This document shows, piece after piece, positions 53,826 through 62,306 of a DNA stretch of 64,000 nt (position 1 is its first letter; each line of letters begins with the position of its first letter). A model generated the notes under the pieces. That model worked only from the letters and a program-made list of their open reading frames with translations, ran no database searches and was not told where the DNA came from. This stretch comes from Hymenobacter daecheongensis DSM 21074 (lineage in GTDB: Bacteria > Bacteroidota > Bacteroidia > Cytophagales > Hymenobacteraceae): NCBI RefSeq assembly GCF_900141805.1, contig NZ_FQYN01000004.1:1-64000 (forward strand). The letters are read 5' to 3'. The translations under genes were made by a program, and so were the position numbers.

Positions 53826-54668
53826 TCAAATGGCCCGCAGGCGGTAGCGAAAGTACGAACCCATCAATAAAAGCAGCTTGGTATTGTCGGGCACGCGCAC
53901 CCGCTCACCCAATATTCGTGCCGCCGGCAGCTGCCGGATCTTGTGAAAAAGCTTCAGATAATACACGTAGGCCAGATACACGCCAAGCCGTGCCGCCCGC
54001 GGCAGCTGCACGATGCCCGCGTAGCCGGCCTCAAAATCAGCCCGGATATCGGCCTCAATTTCGCGCTTCACGGCATCATCGAACTGCTCGTAGCGCACGC
54101 CGGGAAAGTACACGCGGCCCCGCTCCTCGTAGTCGGAGCGGATGTCGCGCAGGAAATTGACCTTTTGGAAGGCCGAGCCCAGCCGCCGGGCCGGCTCGCG
54201 CAGGTGCTCAAACAGGGCCGCGTCGCCCTCGCAGAAGATGCGCAGGCACATAAGCCCCACCACTTCGGCCGAACCGTAGATGTATTCCTCGTACATGCCC
54301 TGGTGGTAGCTGCGGTCTTCCAGGTCCATTTCCATGCTCTTCAGAAAGGCCTCGATAAACTCGGTGTCGATGCCGTACCGGCGCACCATCAGCTGAAACG
54401 AGTGCAGCACCGGATTCAGGCTGAAGCCAGTTTCGAGGGCCTCGTAGGTCTGGCGGCGGAAATCGGCAAACAGCGCCGCCTTGTCGCGGTCGTGGAAGGT
54501 ATCCACGATTTCATCGGCCCAGCGCACAAAGCCATACACGGCATACACCGGCAGGTGAAACCGCCGGTCGAGCGTGCGGATACCCAGCGTGAAAGAAGTG
54601 CTATACCGTTTGGTAATCAGCTTACTGCAGGCCAGACTGGTCTGGTCAAAAAGAGCAACGTGGTCCAC
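53826..54668 (-). CDS. crtB: Phytoene synthase
   Basis: 280 aa, GTG start. CrtB condenses two geranylgeranyl diphosphates to phytoene. 'FVRWADEIVDTF' holds the first Asp-rich motif (DEIVD) and 'GSAFQKVNFLRDIRSDYEERG' the second. 'ITKRYSTSFTLGI' is the usual start region. It lies 104 bp after crtI; the gap is an AT-rich inverted repeat. Confidence 0.95.
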   Translation of the reverse strand: MDHVALFDQTSLACSKLITKRYSTSFTLGIRTLDRRFHLPVYAVYGFVRWADEIVDTFHDRDKAALFADFRRQTYEALETGFSLNPVLHSFQLMVRRYGIDTEFIEAFLKSMEMDLEDRSYHQGMYEEYIYGSAEVVGLMCLRIFCEGDAALFEHLREPARRLGSAFQKVNFLRDIRSDYEERGRVYFPGVRYEQFDDAVKREIEADIRADFEAGYAGIVQLPRAARLGVYLAYVYYLKLFHKIRQLPAARILGERVRVPDNTKLLLLMGSYFRYRLRAI

Positions 54669-54675
54669 TTTGAGT

Positions 54676-54785
54676 CAATTAAAAAATTGAGAACTAAGAA
54701 TTAAAAATTGGCTGCTGCCGCCAATTCTTCTTTCCAGATTCCAAACGCCCGCAATTTTCAATTCTTAATTCTCAATTTTTAATTG
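54676..54785. repeat. AT-rich inverted repeat between crtI and crtB
   Basis: The arms 54676-54711 and 54752-54785 pair with a few mismatches. The right arm holds the 17-mer TTCTCAATTTTTAATTG (54769-54785) and encodes the last residues (SIKN) and the stop of CrtI. Confidence 0.85.
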
Positions 54786-56265
54786 AAAACTCCTTTTCCA
54801 CTTCCTTCGCCACTACCTGACCCGAGATGAGCGAGGGTGGCACGCCGGGGCCGGGCACAGTGAGCTGGCCCGTGAAGTACAAGTTGCTCACTTTCTTGCT
54901 TTTGAGCGTGGGCTTCAGGATGGCCGTCTGGCGCAAGGTGTTGGCCAGGCCATAGGCGTTGCCCTTGTAGCTGTGGTAGTCGGCCCCGAAATCCTGGTGG
55001 GCGTAACTGCGCTTGAACACTACGAAGTCGCGGATATTCTCGCCCACGTGGCGCTCCAGACGGTCCATCATCTGGTGGTAATACCGCTCACGGGTTTCTT
55101 CCGGGTCGGCTAGGTCGGGGGCCACGGGCATGAGCAGGAACAGGTTTTCGTGGCCGGCGGGTGCTACTGTGGGGTCGGTTTGGGAAGGGGCCGACACGTA
55201 GAACAGCGGCTTGCTGGGCCACTGCGGCTCCTCGTATATCTCGTGGGCGTGCTGCTCAAAGTCCTCATCGAAAAACAGGTTGTGGTGGCGCAGCTTGGGC
55301 AGGCGCTTGCTCACGCCCAGATAAAACAGCAGCGACGACGGGGCCATCGTGCGCGAGTTCCAGTAGGCCTCATCGTAGTGCCGCCACTCGGGCTTCAGCA
55401 GCTGCTGCTCGGCGTGGTGGTAGTCGGCCCCGGCAATTACTACATCGGCGGGGCGGAAGCCGGCGGCGGTCTGCACGCCGGTGGCGCGGCCCTTCTCGAC
55501 CCGGATTTCCTGCACTTCCTGGTTGTATTCCAGCGTTACGCCCTGCTCCTGGGCCAGCTGCACCATGCCCTCTACTATCTTGTGCATCCCACCCTTCGGG
55601 TACCAGGTGCCCAGCGCCAGATCAGCGTAGTTCATCAAAGAATACAGCGCGGGCGTATTCTGAGAAGTAGCCCCCAGAAACAGAATCGGAAACTCGACCA
55701 GCTGTAGCAGCTTCGGGTGGCGGAAAAAGCGCCGGACGTGCTTGTGCATACTCTGCAGAATATCCAGCCGCACGGCATCTACCAGCAGGCGCGGATCGGC
55801 AAACTCCAGTACGGAGCGACCGGGCATGTGCACGAATTTATTGATGCCGACTTCGTACTTATACTGCGCCTGCCGCAGAAACTCGTCCAACTGGGCCGCG
55901 CTGCCGGGCTCAATGCTTTCAAACAGCTGCCGGATATCCGCCATCCGGGCCGGAATATCCACCGCGTCGTCGCCGGGAAAAACCACCTGGTACGACGGGT
56001 CCAGGCGCACCAAGTCGTAGTAGTCGGCCACTTTTTTGCCGAAACGGGCGAAATACTGCTCAAACACGCCCGGCATCCAGTACCAGCTTGGACCCATATC
56101 GAACGTGAAGCCCGCCGCCCGGAACACCCGCGCCCGGCCGCCCGGCCCCTCGTTTTTTTCCAGCACCGTGACGCGGTAGCCGCGCTGGGCCAGCGCGGTG
56201 GCCGCCGAAAGCCCGGCAAAGCCGGCCCCGATAACAAGAACTTGTTTGGAAGTGGAAATAGCCAA
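54772..56265 (-). CDS. crtI: Phytoene desaturase
   Basis: 497 aa if it starts at TTG 56265. CrtI converts phytoene to lycopene or related polyenes with FAD. 'VLVIGAGFAGLSAATALAQR' and 'VTVLEKNEGPGGRARVFRA' form the dinucleotide fold. The C-terminal 'NLYFTGQLTVPGPGVPPSLI' is the bacterial phytoene-desaturase signature. No ATG is near the fold, and the first one (56352) adds unlikely residues, hence the TTG choice. The last residues come from the junction repeat. Confidence 0.92.
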   Translation of the reverse strand: MAISTSKQVLVIGAGFAGLSAATALAQRGYRVTVLEKNEGPGGRARVFRAAGFTFDMGPSWYWMPGVFEQYFARFGKKVADYYDLVRLDPSYQVVFPGDDAVDIPARMADIRQLFESIEPGSAAQLDEFLRQAQYKYEVGINKFVHMPGRSVLEFADPRLLVDAVRLDILQSMHKHVRRFFRHPKLLQLVEFPILFLGATSQNTPALYSLMNYADLALGTWYPKGGMHKIVEGMVQLAQEQGVTLEYNQEVQEIRVEKGRATGVQTAAGFRPADVVIAGADYHHAEQQLLKPEWRHYDEAYWNSRTMAPSSLLFYLGVSKRLPKLRHHNLFFDEDFEQHAHEIYEEPQWPSKPLFYVSAPSQTDPTVAPAGHENLFLLMPVAPDLADPEETRERYYHQMMDRLERHVGENIRDFVVFKRSYAHQDFGADYHSYKGNAYGLANTLRQTAILKPTLKSKKVSNLYFTGQLTVPGPGVPPSLISGQVVAKEVEKEFSIKN

Positions 56266-56443
56266 AAGAACAGTTGTGTTGTGAAGCCTGCAAGCTACCA
56301 CCGGCGGCGCAATTAGCGCCAACTGGCGGGCGGCGGCCCAGATTATGCTCAAAAAAACGGGCCGCGAGCGGCACCACCTTTCGGCTGTGTCATTCGCGGC
56401 CCGCTCTACACCCAGGGCGCAAGTTGTACTCTCTCCCTATTCC

Positions 56444-56959
56444 CTACACGCCGGGGGCATAGACCTTCAGCGCATCCTTCAGCTCCTTGCGGGCAATGTG
56501 GATACGGTTCTTGACAGTACCAATTGGAATCTGCAGCTTCTCGGCTATTTCGAGGTACTTGTAGCCGATGTAGTACATCATAAACGGAGTCCGGTAGTCG
56601 GCCGAGAGGCTGGCAATGGCTTCGTTGATATCGGTTACTACGAAATCGGAAGTGGCACCGTTGTGCGTAATGTAGTTTTCGTCGGTGTTGAAGTACTGGA
56701 AGTACTCCGTGCTGTCAATATTGCTATTGCGCTTGGTGATTTTGTTGTAGTTGTTGATGAAGGTGTTGCGCATGATGGTGTACAACCACGCCTTCAAATT
56801 GGTCCCTGCCTTGAACTTGTCCTGGTTCAGCATGGCTTTCAGCAGTGTTTCCTGCACCAAATCCTTGGCATCGTCGGCATCGCGCGTCAGGTTCATCGCC
56901 ACGGGCTTCAGGGAGTAGGAAATCTTCTGTACTTGATCGGTGAATTCCAAAGAGGTCAT
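56444..56959 (-). CDS. ECF-type sigma factor of RNA polymerase
   Basis: 171 aa. Region 2 is seen as 'RDADDAKDLVQETLLKAM' with 'GTNLKAWLYTIMRNTFINNY', and region 4 as 'LQIPIGTVKNRIHIARKEL'. No anti-sigma gene lies next to it. Sigma factors of this kind next to crtI/crtB are known to control carotenogenesis (for example CarQ in Myxococcus), so it may drive this block; direct targets are not visible. Confidence 0.9.
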   Translation of the reverse strand: MTSLEFTDQVQKISYSLKPVAMNLTRDADDAKDLVQETLLKAMLNQDKFKAGTNLKAWLYTIMRNTFINNYNKITKRNSNIDSTEYFQYFNTDENYITHNGATSDFVVTDINEAIASLSADYRTPFMMYYIGYKYLEIAEKLQIPIGTVKNRIHIARKELKDALKVYAPGV

Positions 56960-57290
56960 ACTGTTTAGCGTTTCGTGGCAGAAGGTTAAACAAATATACG
57001 AGACGGTTTAGATATCAACTAGCAAAAGAGGGAAAATATTCCTCGCTCCCGGCCGGCTCGTATGTTGGTACATGAATACGGCGACAAGGTACGAACCGCA
57101 CAACTTGGCGCCTTCATTAGCCCCACTTATTCGGCTTGCATCCTATTCGGGGAGACGAAACAGGGTTTCTGCACGACGAACAGCAGCGCGTAATTTTGCT
57201 TCCCTATCAAGCCGCCGCTACTACCGGCCCGGCTTCCCGGCCGCTATTGCAGCCGCCAGATGAAATGGGCAACTTTATGGAACGAGCGTG
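56960..57290. other. Intergenic region upstream of the ECF sigma gene
   Basis: 331 bp between the sigma gene and the MerR/B12 gene, both on the minus strand. Apart from the sigma promoter I see no gene, strong hairpin or repeat. Short open frames at 57072 and 57136 look random (Arg/Ala-rich in all frames). Confidence 0.65.
56991..57018 (-). promoter_or_regulatory. Promoter of the ECF sigma factor gene
   Basis: TATATTTG (56991-56998) is an exact -7 box. TTG (57016-57018) lies 17 bp upstream, slightly short of the usual 19-21 bp. The ATG at 56959 follows about 30 bp later. Confidence 0.6.
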
Positions 57291-58193
57291 CTACTGGTTG
57301 GAACGTGCGTCCAACTGATCGGCCAGGGCCAGGAATTCGGTCATCAGCGCGGGCCGAATAGCTTTGGGCGGCAGCGTCAGGCTGGTTTGGGCCTGCACCA
57401 ATGGCCCATACAGGATCAGTGCCACATCCGGGCAGTTGCGGGCCAGCTGGTTCACAAAATCCTGCACCTGGTCGCGCTCGGGCACAGCCGTCAGCACGGT
57501 GCACACGGCGTAGGGCTGATAGGCGCGGCACACGGCTGCCAGCTCGGCCGCGGGCAGATTCTGCCCCAGGTAGAGCACGTGGTGCCCGCGCGCCCGCAGC
57601 GCATGGTTCATAAACAGCAGCGCCAGCTCGTGCATTTCGCCTTCGGGCAAAAACAGCACCCAGCGCCGCGCCGCGGCCGGTGCCACGGGCGGCAGCGCAT
57701 CGGTGGCAGCCAGCATTTTCTGCCGCAGAATATTGGCCACCAGGTGCTCCTGGGCGGGGTTCACACTGCCCGTTTGCCACAGAATGCCAATGCGCTGTAA
57801 AAATGGGTAGGCCACGTGCAAAATGGCCGCCTCAAAGCCCAGCTGCCGCACAGCCTCGCTGAGCAGCTGGTACAGCCGGGGCTCATCCAGCTCCAGCATA
57901 GCAGCCAGCAGCGAGTTTACCTGCCGGGCGTAGTCGTGCGCGTCGTCGGAGCAGGAAATGACGGCGGCGGCTATTTCCTGGTCGCTGAGGCGGGCCACTT
58001 TCGAGATGCGGTGGCCCTGACCGCAGAGCGTGGCCACATTCAGCAGGCGGCGCAGGTCGTCGTCGCGGTAGAGGCGAATGTTGGTGGGGGTGCGCTCGGG
58101 CCGCAGAATGCCGTAGCGCTGCTCCCAGATACGGATGGTGTGCGCCTTGATTCCGGAGAGGTTTTCCAGGTCGCTGATCGAAAATTGTCCCAA
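57291..58193 (-). CDS. MerR-type regulator with B12-binding domain (CarH/LitR-like)
   Basis: 300 aa, probable TTG start. The winged helix 'FSISDLENLSGIKAHTIRIW' and 'QRYGILRPERTPTNIRLY' is MerR. The middle and C-terminal parts match cobalamin-binding regulators: W-x9-EH appears as 'LWQTGSVNPAQEH' (upper-ligand His in CarH), and 'LPEGEMHELALLF' has ExHxx with the lower-ligand His. The usual Gly of ExHxxG is Ala here. Known CarH proteins release DNA on light-driven B12 photolysis. It lies 12 bp behind crtZ, so light-dependent control of carotenoids is a reasonable inference. Confidence 0.88.
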   Translation of the reverse strand: MGQFSISDLENLSGIKAHTIRIWEQRYGILRPERTPTNIRLYRDDDLRRLLNVATLCGQGHRISKVARLSDQEIAAAVISCSDDAHDYARQVNSLLAAMLELDEPRLYQLLSEAVRQLGFEAAILHVAYPFLQRIGILWQTGSVNPAQEHLVANILRQKMLAATDALPPVAPAAARRWVLFLPEGEMHELALLFMNHALRARGHHVLYLGQNLPAAELAAVCRAYQPYAVCTVLTAVPERDQVQDFVNQLARNCPDVALILYGPLVQAQTSLTLPPKAIRPALMTEFLALADQLDARSNQ

Positions 58194-58205
58194 AATGCCG
58201 CCCCC

Positions 58206-58700
58206 CTACTGATGTGATGATATGCGGCCCCGCACTTTGGGGGCCGGTTTGCGCCAGGCCAGCGCAAAATAGCGCGGCGATACCCACAGCATCCCAAACT
58301 CCTGGGAGCCGTCGCGGCCGGTGGTTTTGTGGTGCATCTTGTGGGCCATGTTCAGCGCCCGCAGATACGCATTGCCCGATTTGCGCCAGAAGCGCAGCCG
58401 GCCATGAATCAGCACATCGTGCACGAAGAAATACACGCTGCCGTAGGCCGCAATGCCAATGCCGACCCAGAAGCGCCAGTCTTTGGTGGGCGAGCCGTAA
58501 ATAATGCACAGCATGGACAGCGCCCCGTAGAACAGAAAAAAGAAGTCGTTGCGCTCGAAGTGGTGCGGGTGGCGCACGTGGTGCGAGCGGTGCAGAAACC
58601 ACAGCGCCCCGTGCAGCACAAATTTGTGCATGAACCACGCCACGAACTCCATTCCCAGAAAAGTGGCCGTAGTGATGCCTACGGCAGCTAGCGTTGTCAT
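58206..58700 (-). CDS. crtZ: Beta-carotene hydroxylase (sterol desaturase superfamily)
   Basis: 164 aa with four helices. His motifs 'MHKFVLHG', 'HRSHHVRHPHHFERND', 'HDVLIHGR' and 'AHKMHHKTTG' are those of CrtZ di-iron hydroxylases. It adds OH at C3 of beta-ionone rings. I use the ATG at 58700; a TTG three codons upstream is the only alternative. With CrtW it could give astaxanthin-type pigments, provided a cyclase elsewhere makes beta-carotene. Confidence 0.92.
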   Translation of the reverse strand: MTTLAAVGITTATFLGMEFVAWFMHKFVLHGALWFLHRSHHVRHPHHFERNDFFFLFYGALSMLCIIYGSPTKDWRFWVGIGIAAYGSVYFFVHDVLIHGRLRFWRKSGNAYLRALNMAHKMHHKTTGRDGSQEFGMLWVSPRYFALAWRKPAPKVRGRISSHQ

Positions 58701-58817
58701 AGGAGCCAAACCGAATTGGACGGGGAAAGTTAAAAAAGCGGGAAGGCCAAAAGCCGAAACAAAGCTACCGCTCTGCCTCTACTTTTGGCCCTCCCGACAT
58801 ACAGCCGTGCTTTCCGG

Positions 58818-59627
58818 CTAGTTCCAGACTATTTTTTCCTTGTTGAGAAACGCCGCGATACCACGACGGCAGTCGGCGGAGCCGCGGGCCGCCGCGTTCA
58901 TCTGGGCGGCGTAGCGCAGGCTGTCTTCCAGGGGCATTTCCGGAATGCGGGCCAGCATTTCCTTCGTCAGCTCCATGCTCTGGCCGGAATTTTCGACGCA
59001 GAGGCGGCGGGCAAACTCGTATACCTTCGCGGCCAGCTCCTCTTTGGGAACCAGGAAATTGACCAGGCCGAAATCGGCGGCGGCCTGCGCCGAGATGATT
59101 TCGCCGGTGAGCAGCAGCTGCTTGGTGCGGGCCTCCCCGATCTTGCGCAGCAAAAACACGCTCACGATGGCGGGCAGAAAGCCGATTTTCACTTCCGTGT
59201 AGCCGAATTTGGCTTCCGGCACGGCAAAGGCAAAGTCGCAGACGGTAGCCAGGCCGCAGCCGCCAGCCAGCGCGTGGCCCTGCACCTGCCCGATGACCAC
59301 TTTTTTGAGGGTATAGATCTGGTGGAAGAGCTGCATCAGGTGGGTCGAGTCGGCCAGGTTATCGGTGTAGCCGAAGCCCTGCAGCTCCTGAATGTAGGCC
59401 AGATCGGCCCCGGCGCAGAACGCGGCCCCTTCGGCGCGCAGCACGATGACCTTGCAGGCTTCGTCGTCTTCGGCAAACTCGAAGGCTTGCTTCAGCTCCG
59501 AAACCATGTCGAAGCTGAGCGCATTGCGCTTGTCGGGGCGGTTCAGAGTGATGTAGCCGATGGCCTCGTGGGCCTCGTAGCGGATGTAGCGAAGGGCTTC
59601 CAGCTCCTGAGTGGGCATATTATCCAT
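58818..59627 (-). CDS. Enoyl-CoA hydratase/isomerase family protein
   Basis: 269 aa crotonase-fold enzyme. 'ITLNRPDKRNALSFDMVSEL', the oxyanion loop 'LRAEGAAFCAGADLAYIQEL' and 'VQGHALAGGCGLATVCDFAF' are conserved. The catalytic acid is probably in 'FAVPEAKFGYTEVKIGFLPA'. It acts on short-chain enoyl-CoA or related thioesters; the exact step is open. No neighbour shares an obvious pathway. Confidence 0.9.
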   Translation of the reverse strand: MDNMPTQELEALRYIRYEAHEAIGYITLNRPDKRNALSFDMVSELKQAFEFAEDDEACKVIVLRAEGAAFCAGADLAYIQELQGFGYTDNLADSTHLMQLFHQIYTLKKVVIGQVQGHALAGGCGLATVCDFAFAVPEAKFGYTEVKIGFLPAIVSVFLLRKIGEARTKQLLLTGEIISAQAAADFGLVNFLVPKEELAAKVYEFARRLCVENSGQSMELTKEMLARIPEMPLEDSLRYAAQMNAAARGSADCRRGIAAFLNKEKIVWN

Positions 59628-59803
59628 GAGAGTAGGGCAAAAGGCGGTGAGGCTCTCGGGCGGCAGCGGGCGGCAAGGCCCCGGGCCGGTGCAAAAGCTT
59701 AGGATAGGGCGCTGACCAAACCTAACAAAAATGATGCGCTAAAGAAAGTATATAGCGTATCCCCGATGTGTTCGGTTTCGATGAGCACAGGCCGGCCCTC
59801 GCT

Positions 59804-62038
59804 CTACGGCCGCGGCCGCACGCTGAAGGCACCCCGCGCGGTTACATCATAGGTTTGAAAACCAGCTTTTTGCAGCGCCGAATCCTGTCGCGCCACGTAC
59901 CAGGATTTGCAGGAAGAATCGAAAATAATCAGCGGCCGGGGCCCGAACACGGCCGCCAGATCCTCCGGATATACCCGTGCGTTGCGCCGCAGCACTACCA
60001 GATCGACGGGCTGCGGCTGCCGCGCGCCATCGAGCCGGCCCGAGACGAAACCCAGCCGCTGCCCGCGCCACACGGCCAGCACCACGCCCGGCGCGGGCCG
60101 GGCCGTGGGCACGGGTGCCTGCTGCCAGCCCACGTGGTAGCGCACCAGGCGGGCTTCGCGCTGAATAATGCCCGGCACGATGCGGTAGGTACGCTCGGTT
60201 TCGGAGAGCGGCAATGAATCGGGGGTGACGATATGGGCCGCCGCGCCCTGCCAGAAGCCCACCACCGAGCGGCGCGGAATGCTGTAGATAAGGAGCTGTT
60301 CGTCAGTAGTGAGGGCGCGGGCGGCCCACACGCGGCTGCCGCCGTAGCCGGCCGCCAGCCCGCACGCCACGCCCAGCCACACCAGCCGGCGGGCCGCCAC
60401 CAGCGTGAGCAGGGCCAGAATAATGCCCCCAATCAGCCACACCTGCAGCGTGGTGACGTGGATGCCGGAAATGAGGGCTCCAGGCAGCTGGCGGCCAATC
60501 CAGAAGATGTACTGATTAAACCAGCGGATCAGGGTTTCAAACACCAAAGCAATGCCCTGGGGCAAATAATCGAGGCCGGCTAATACCGGCGCGGGCACCA
60601 CCAGTCCGGCCAGGGCCACTAGCCCTTTGGCCAGCAGCAGCCCCAACCCCACATACACGGCGCCCGAGGAAATGGGCACGGCTACCAGATTGGAAGCCAA
60701 AAAGCTGAGCGGAAACTGATGAAAATAGAACAGCCCCAGCGGAAACGTGGCTACCTGGGCAGCGAGGGAAAGCGCCGTGGCCTGCCAGATTTTGTCCAGC
60801 GTCCAGCCTGCCGCCGTCCAGAGGCCGCGCACGGGCCGGGGCTGCCAGGGCCGGCGGCGGGCGGCGGCCAGGTCCCGAAAATCGAGCCAGGCGGCAATGC
60901 GCGGCTGCAGGTATACGATGCTGAGCACGGCCAGAAACGAGAGTTGAAACCCGACGTCGGCCAGCAAATAGGGGTCGTAGCAAAGCAGCGCGAAGGCGGC
61001 CACGGCCAGCGTGTTGTACATGGTGCTCTGGCGGCCAGTGGCGCGGGCCACAATGATGAACGTGAACATGACCGCCGCCCGCAGCACCGAGGCCGAAAGG
61101 CCCGTCAGGAAGGCGTAGGCCCAGATGGTGGCCAGCCCCAGCGCCGCCGCTACCAGCCGGAACAGCCAGCCGCGCCGCCCCGGCAGCAGCCCCAGCAGCC
61201 ACGTAACGGCCCCAAACAGCAGCCCCACCTGCAGCCCCGACACGGCCATGATGTGGGTGGTGCCCGTGTTGGCGTAGGCCTGCTTGGTGTCCTGATCCAC
61301 ATCATCTTTAATGCCCAGCACCAGCGCCGAGGCCAGCGCATACTCGCGCTTTGCCTTCACATAGTGCCGGAATACGCCATCGAGCACCCGTGCGGCGCGC
61401 ATACTCACGGCCTTCAGGTAGTTGGGCGGCCGGAAGCCGATGCGGCGGTACTGGTCGGCGTGAATGAACTGCTGATGATACACCTGATGGTACTGCAGGT
61501 AGCGGCGGTAGTCGAACTCGCCGGGATTGAGCGGGGCTTTGCTCGGGGCCGGGCCGCCGCGCACCAGCCACACGTCGCCGTAGCGGGGCGCGGCCACGCC
61601 CGAATCGCGCGGAATGGATACCCGGATGCCGCCCAGCGCCGGCTGCCACCGCCCCGCTATCCGCACCGCCGACACGCGCACGGTGGTAGCGAAAGTGGCC
61701 GGGCGCGTCACGGTGTAGTCGTCCACCACAGCGCGGTAAAACTCGACGGGGCCGCGCAAGCGGCTCAGGTGCCCGGCCCGACGGCTTTCGGTGGCCTGCT
61801 GGGTGAGCGTGAGGCCGGCCAGATACAGGCAAGTCATAGCCAGCAGCCCGGTGCCGTCGGTAGCGCCGGGCGTAGGCCGGCGGCGGGCCCATTGCTGCAG
61901 CAGAATATATAGAGCCATGCTGCCGGCCAGCGCCCAGCGCAGATCCGGCAGCATCGCACCAAAATAAAGGTAAGACAGAATGCCAGCCGCCAGGGCCAGA
62001 AACAGCCGGACAAAGGCAACCGGAGCCCAGTGAATCAT
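59804..62038 (-). CDS. comEC: ComEC/Rec2-family DNA uptake channel
   Basis: 744 aa. An N-terminal DUF4131-like part with three or four helices precedes the competence domain 'GIKDDVDQDTKQAYANTGTT' and 'HIMAVSGLQVGLLFGAVTWL', which is the ComEC core, then ten or more helices. The C-terminal ~200 residues lack a recognisable HxHxDH metallo-beta-lactamase motif, which is common in Bacteroidota ComEC. It should pull single-stranded DNA across the inner membrane. No other competence genes are nearby. Confidence 0.88.
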   Translation of the reverse strand: MIHWAPVAFVRLFLALAAGILSYLYFGAMLPDLRWALAGSMALYILLQQWARRRPTPGATDGTGLLAMTCLYLAGLTLTQQATESRRAGHLSRLRGPVEFYRAVVDDYTVTRPATFATTVRVSAVRIAGRWQPALGGIRVSIPRDSGVAAPRYGDVWLVRGGPAPSKAPLNPGEFDYRRYLQYHQVYHQQFIHADQYRRIGFRPPNYLKAVSMRAARVLDGVFRHYVKAKREYALASALVLGIKDDVDQDTKQAYANTGTTHIMAVSGLQVGLLFGAVTWLLGLLPGRRGWLFRLVAAALGLATIWAYAFLTGLSASVLRAAVMFTFIIVARATGRQSTMYNTLAVAAFALLCYDPYLLADVGFQLSFLAVLSIVYLQPRIAAWLDFRDLAAARRRPWQPRPVRGLWTAAGWTLDKIWQATALSLAAQVATFPLGLFYFHQFPLSFLASNLVAVPISSGAVYVGLGLLLAKGLVALAGLVVPAPVLAGLDYLPQGIALVFETLIRWFNQYIFWIGRQLPGALISGIHVTTLQVWLIGGIILALLTLVAARRLVWLGVACGLAAGYGGSRVWAARALTTDEQLLIYSIPRRSVVGFWQGAAAHIVTPDSLPLSETERTYRIVPGIIQREARLVRYHVGWQQAPVPTARPAPGVVLAVWRGQRLGFVSGRLDGARQPQPVDLVVLRRNARVYPEDLAAVFGPRPLIIFDSSCKSWYVARQDSALQKAGFQTYDVTARGAFSVRPRP

Positions 62039-62126
62039 AGCGGAATAGAAATAGGTAGCGCCGGAAATAATCGAGCGGGTAAGCTGCTAAAAATCCGGCA
62101 TAGTTTGCTGCTGAATTCCAATCATT

Positions 62127-62283
62127 TGTCATCCTGAGCCCTGCGAAGGACCTTCCTCGGTAAAGTAAGAAGCCATTTGGAATGAGCAAAGCCCCTTACC
62201 GTTAGCGCGGTAAAGGGCTTTGTACGTTGGGCTAAGGCGGCATTAAACTACGAGGAAGGTCCTTCGCAGGGCTCAGGATGACA
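62127..62283. repeat. 33-bp perfect inverted repeat with nested hairpin
   Basis: The arms 62127-62159 and 62251-62283 are exact complements (TGTCATCCTGAGCCCTGCGA…). The loop contains a second stem, AAAGCCCCTTACCG / CGGTAAAGGGCTTT, near 62188-62220 with one mismatch, so the whole can fold as a two-tier structure. It occupies the gap between GNAT and comEC. Confidence 0.9.
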
Positions 62284-62306
62284 GATAGCTCCAACAGCGC
62301 GCCGCC

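Noticed and set aside
57072..57318. Short plus-strand frames upstream of the sigma factor
   Set aside because: No ribosome binding site, no conserved pattern, and all frames look equally random.
58745..58790. GGCCAAAAG/CTTTTGGCC inverted repeat as terminator after the enoyl-CoA hydratase gene
   Set aside because: The stem is only 9 bp with a 28-nt loop and no T tract directly after it. It is too weak to list.
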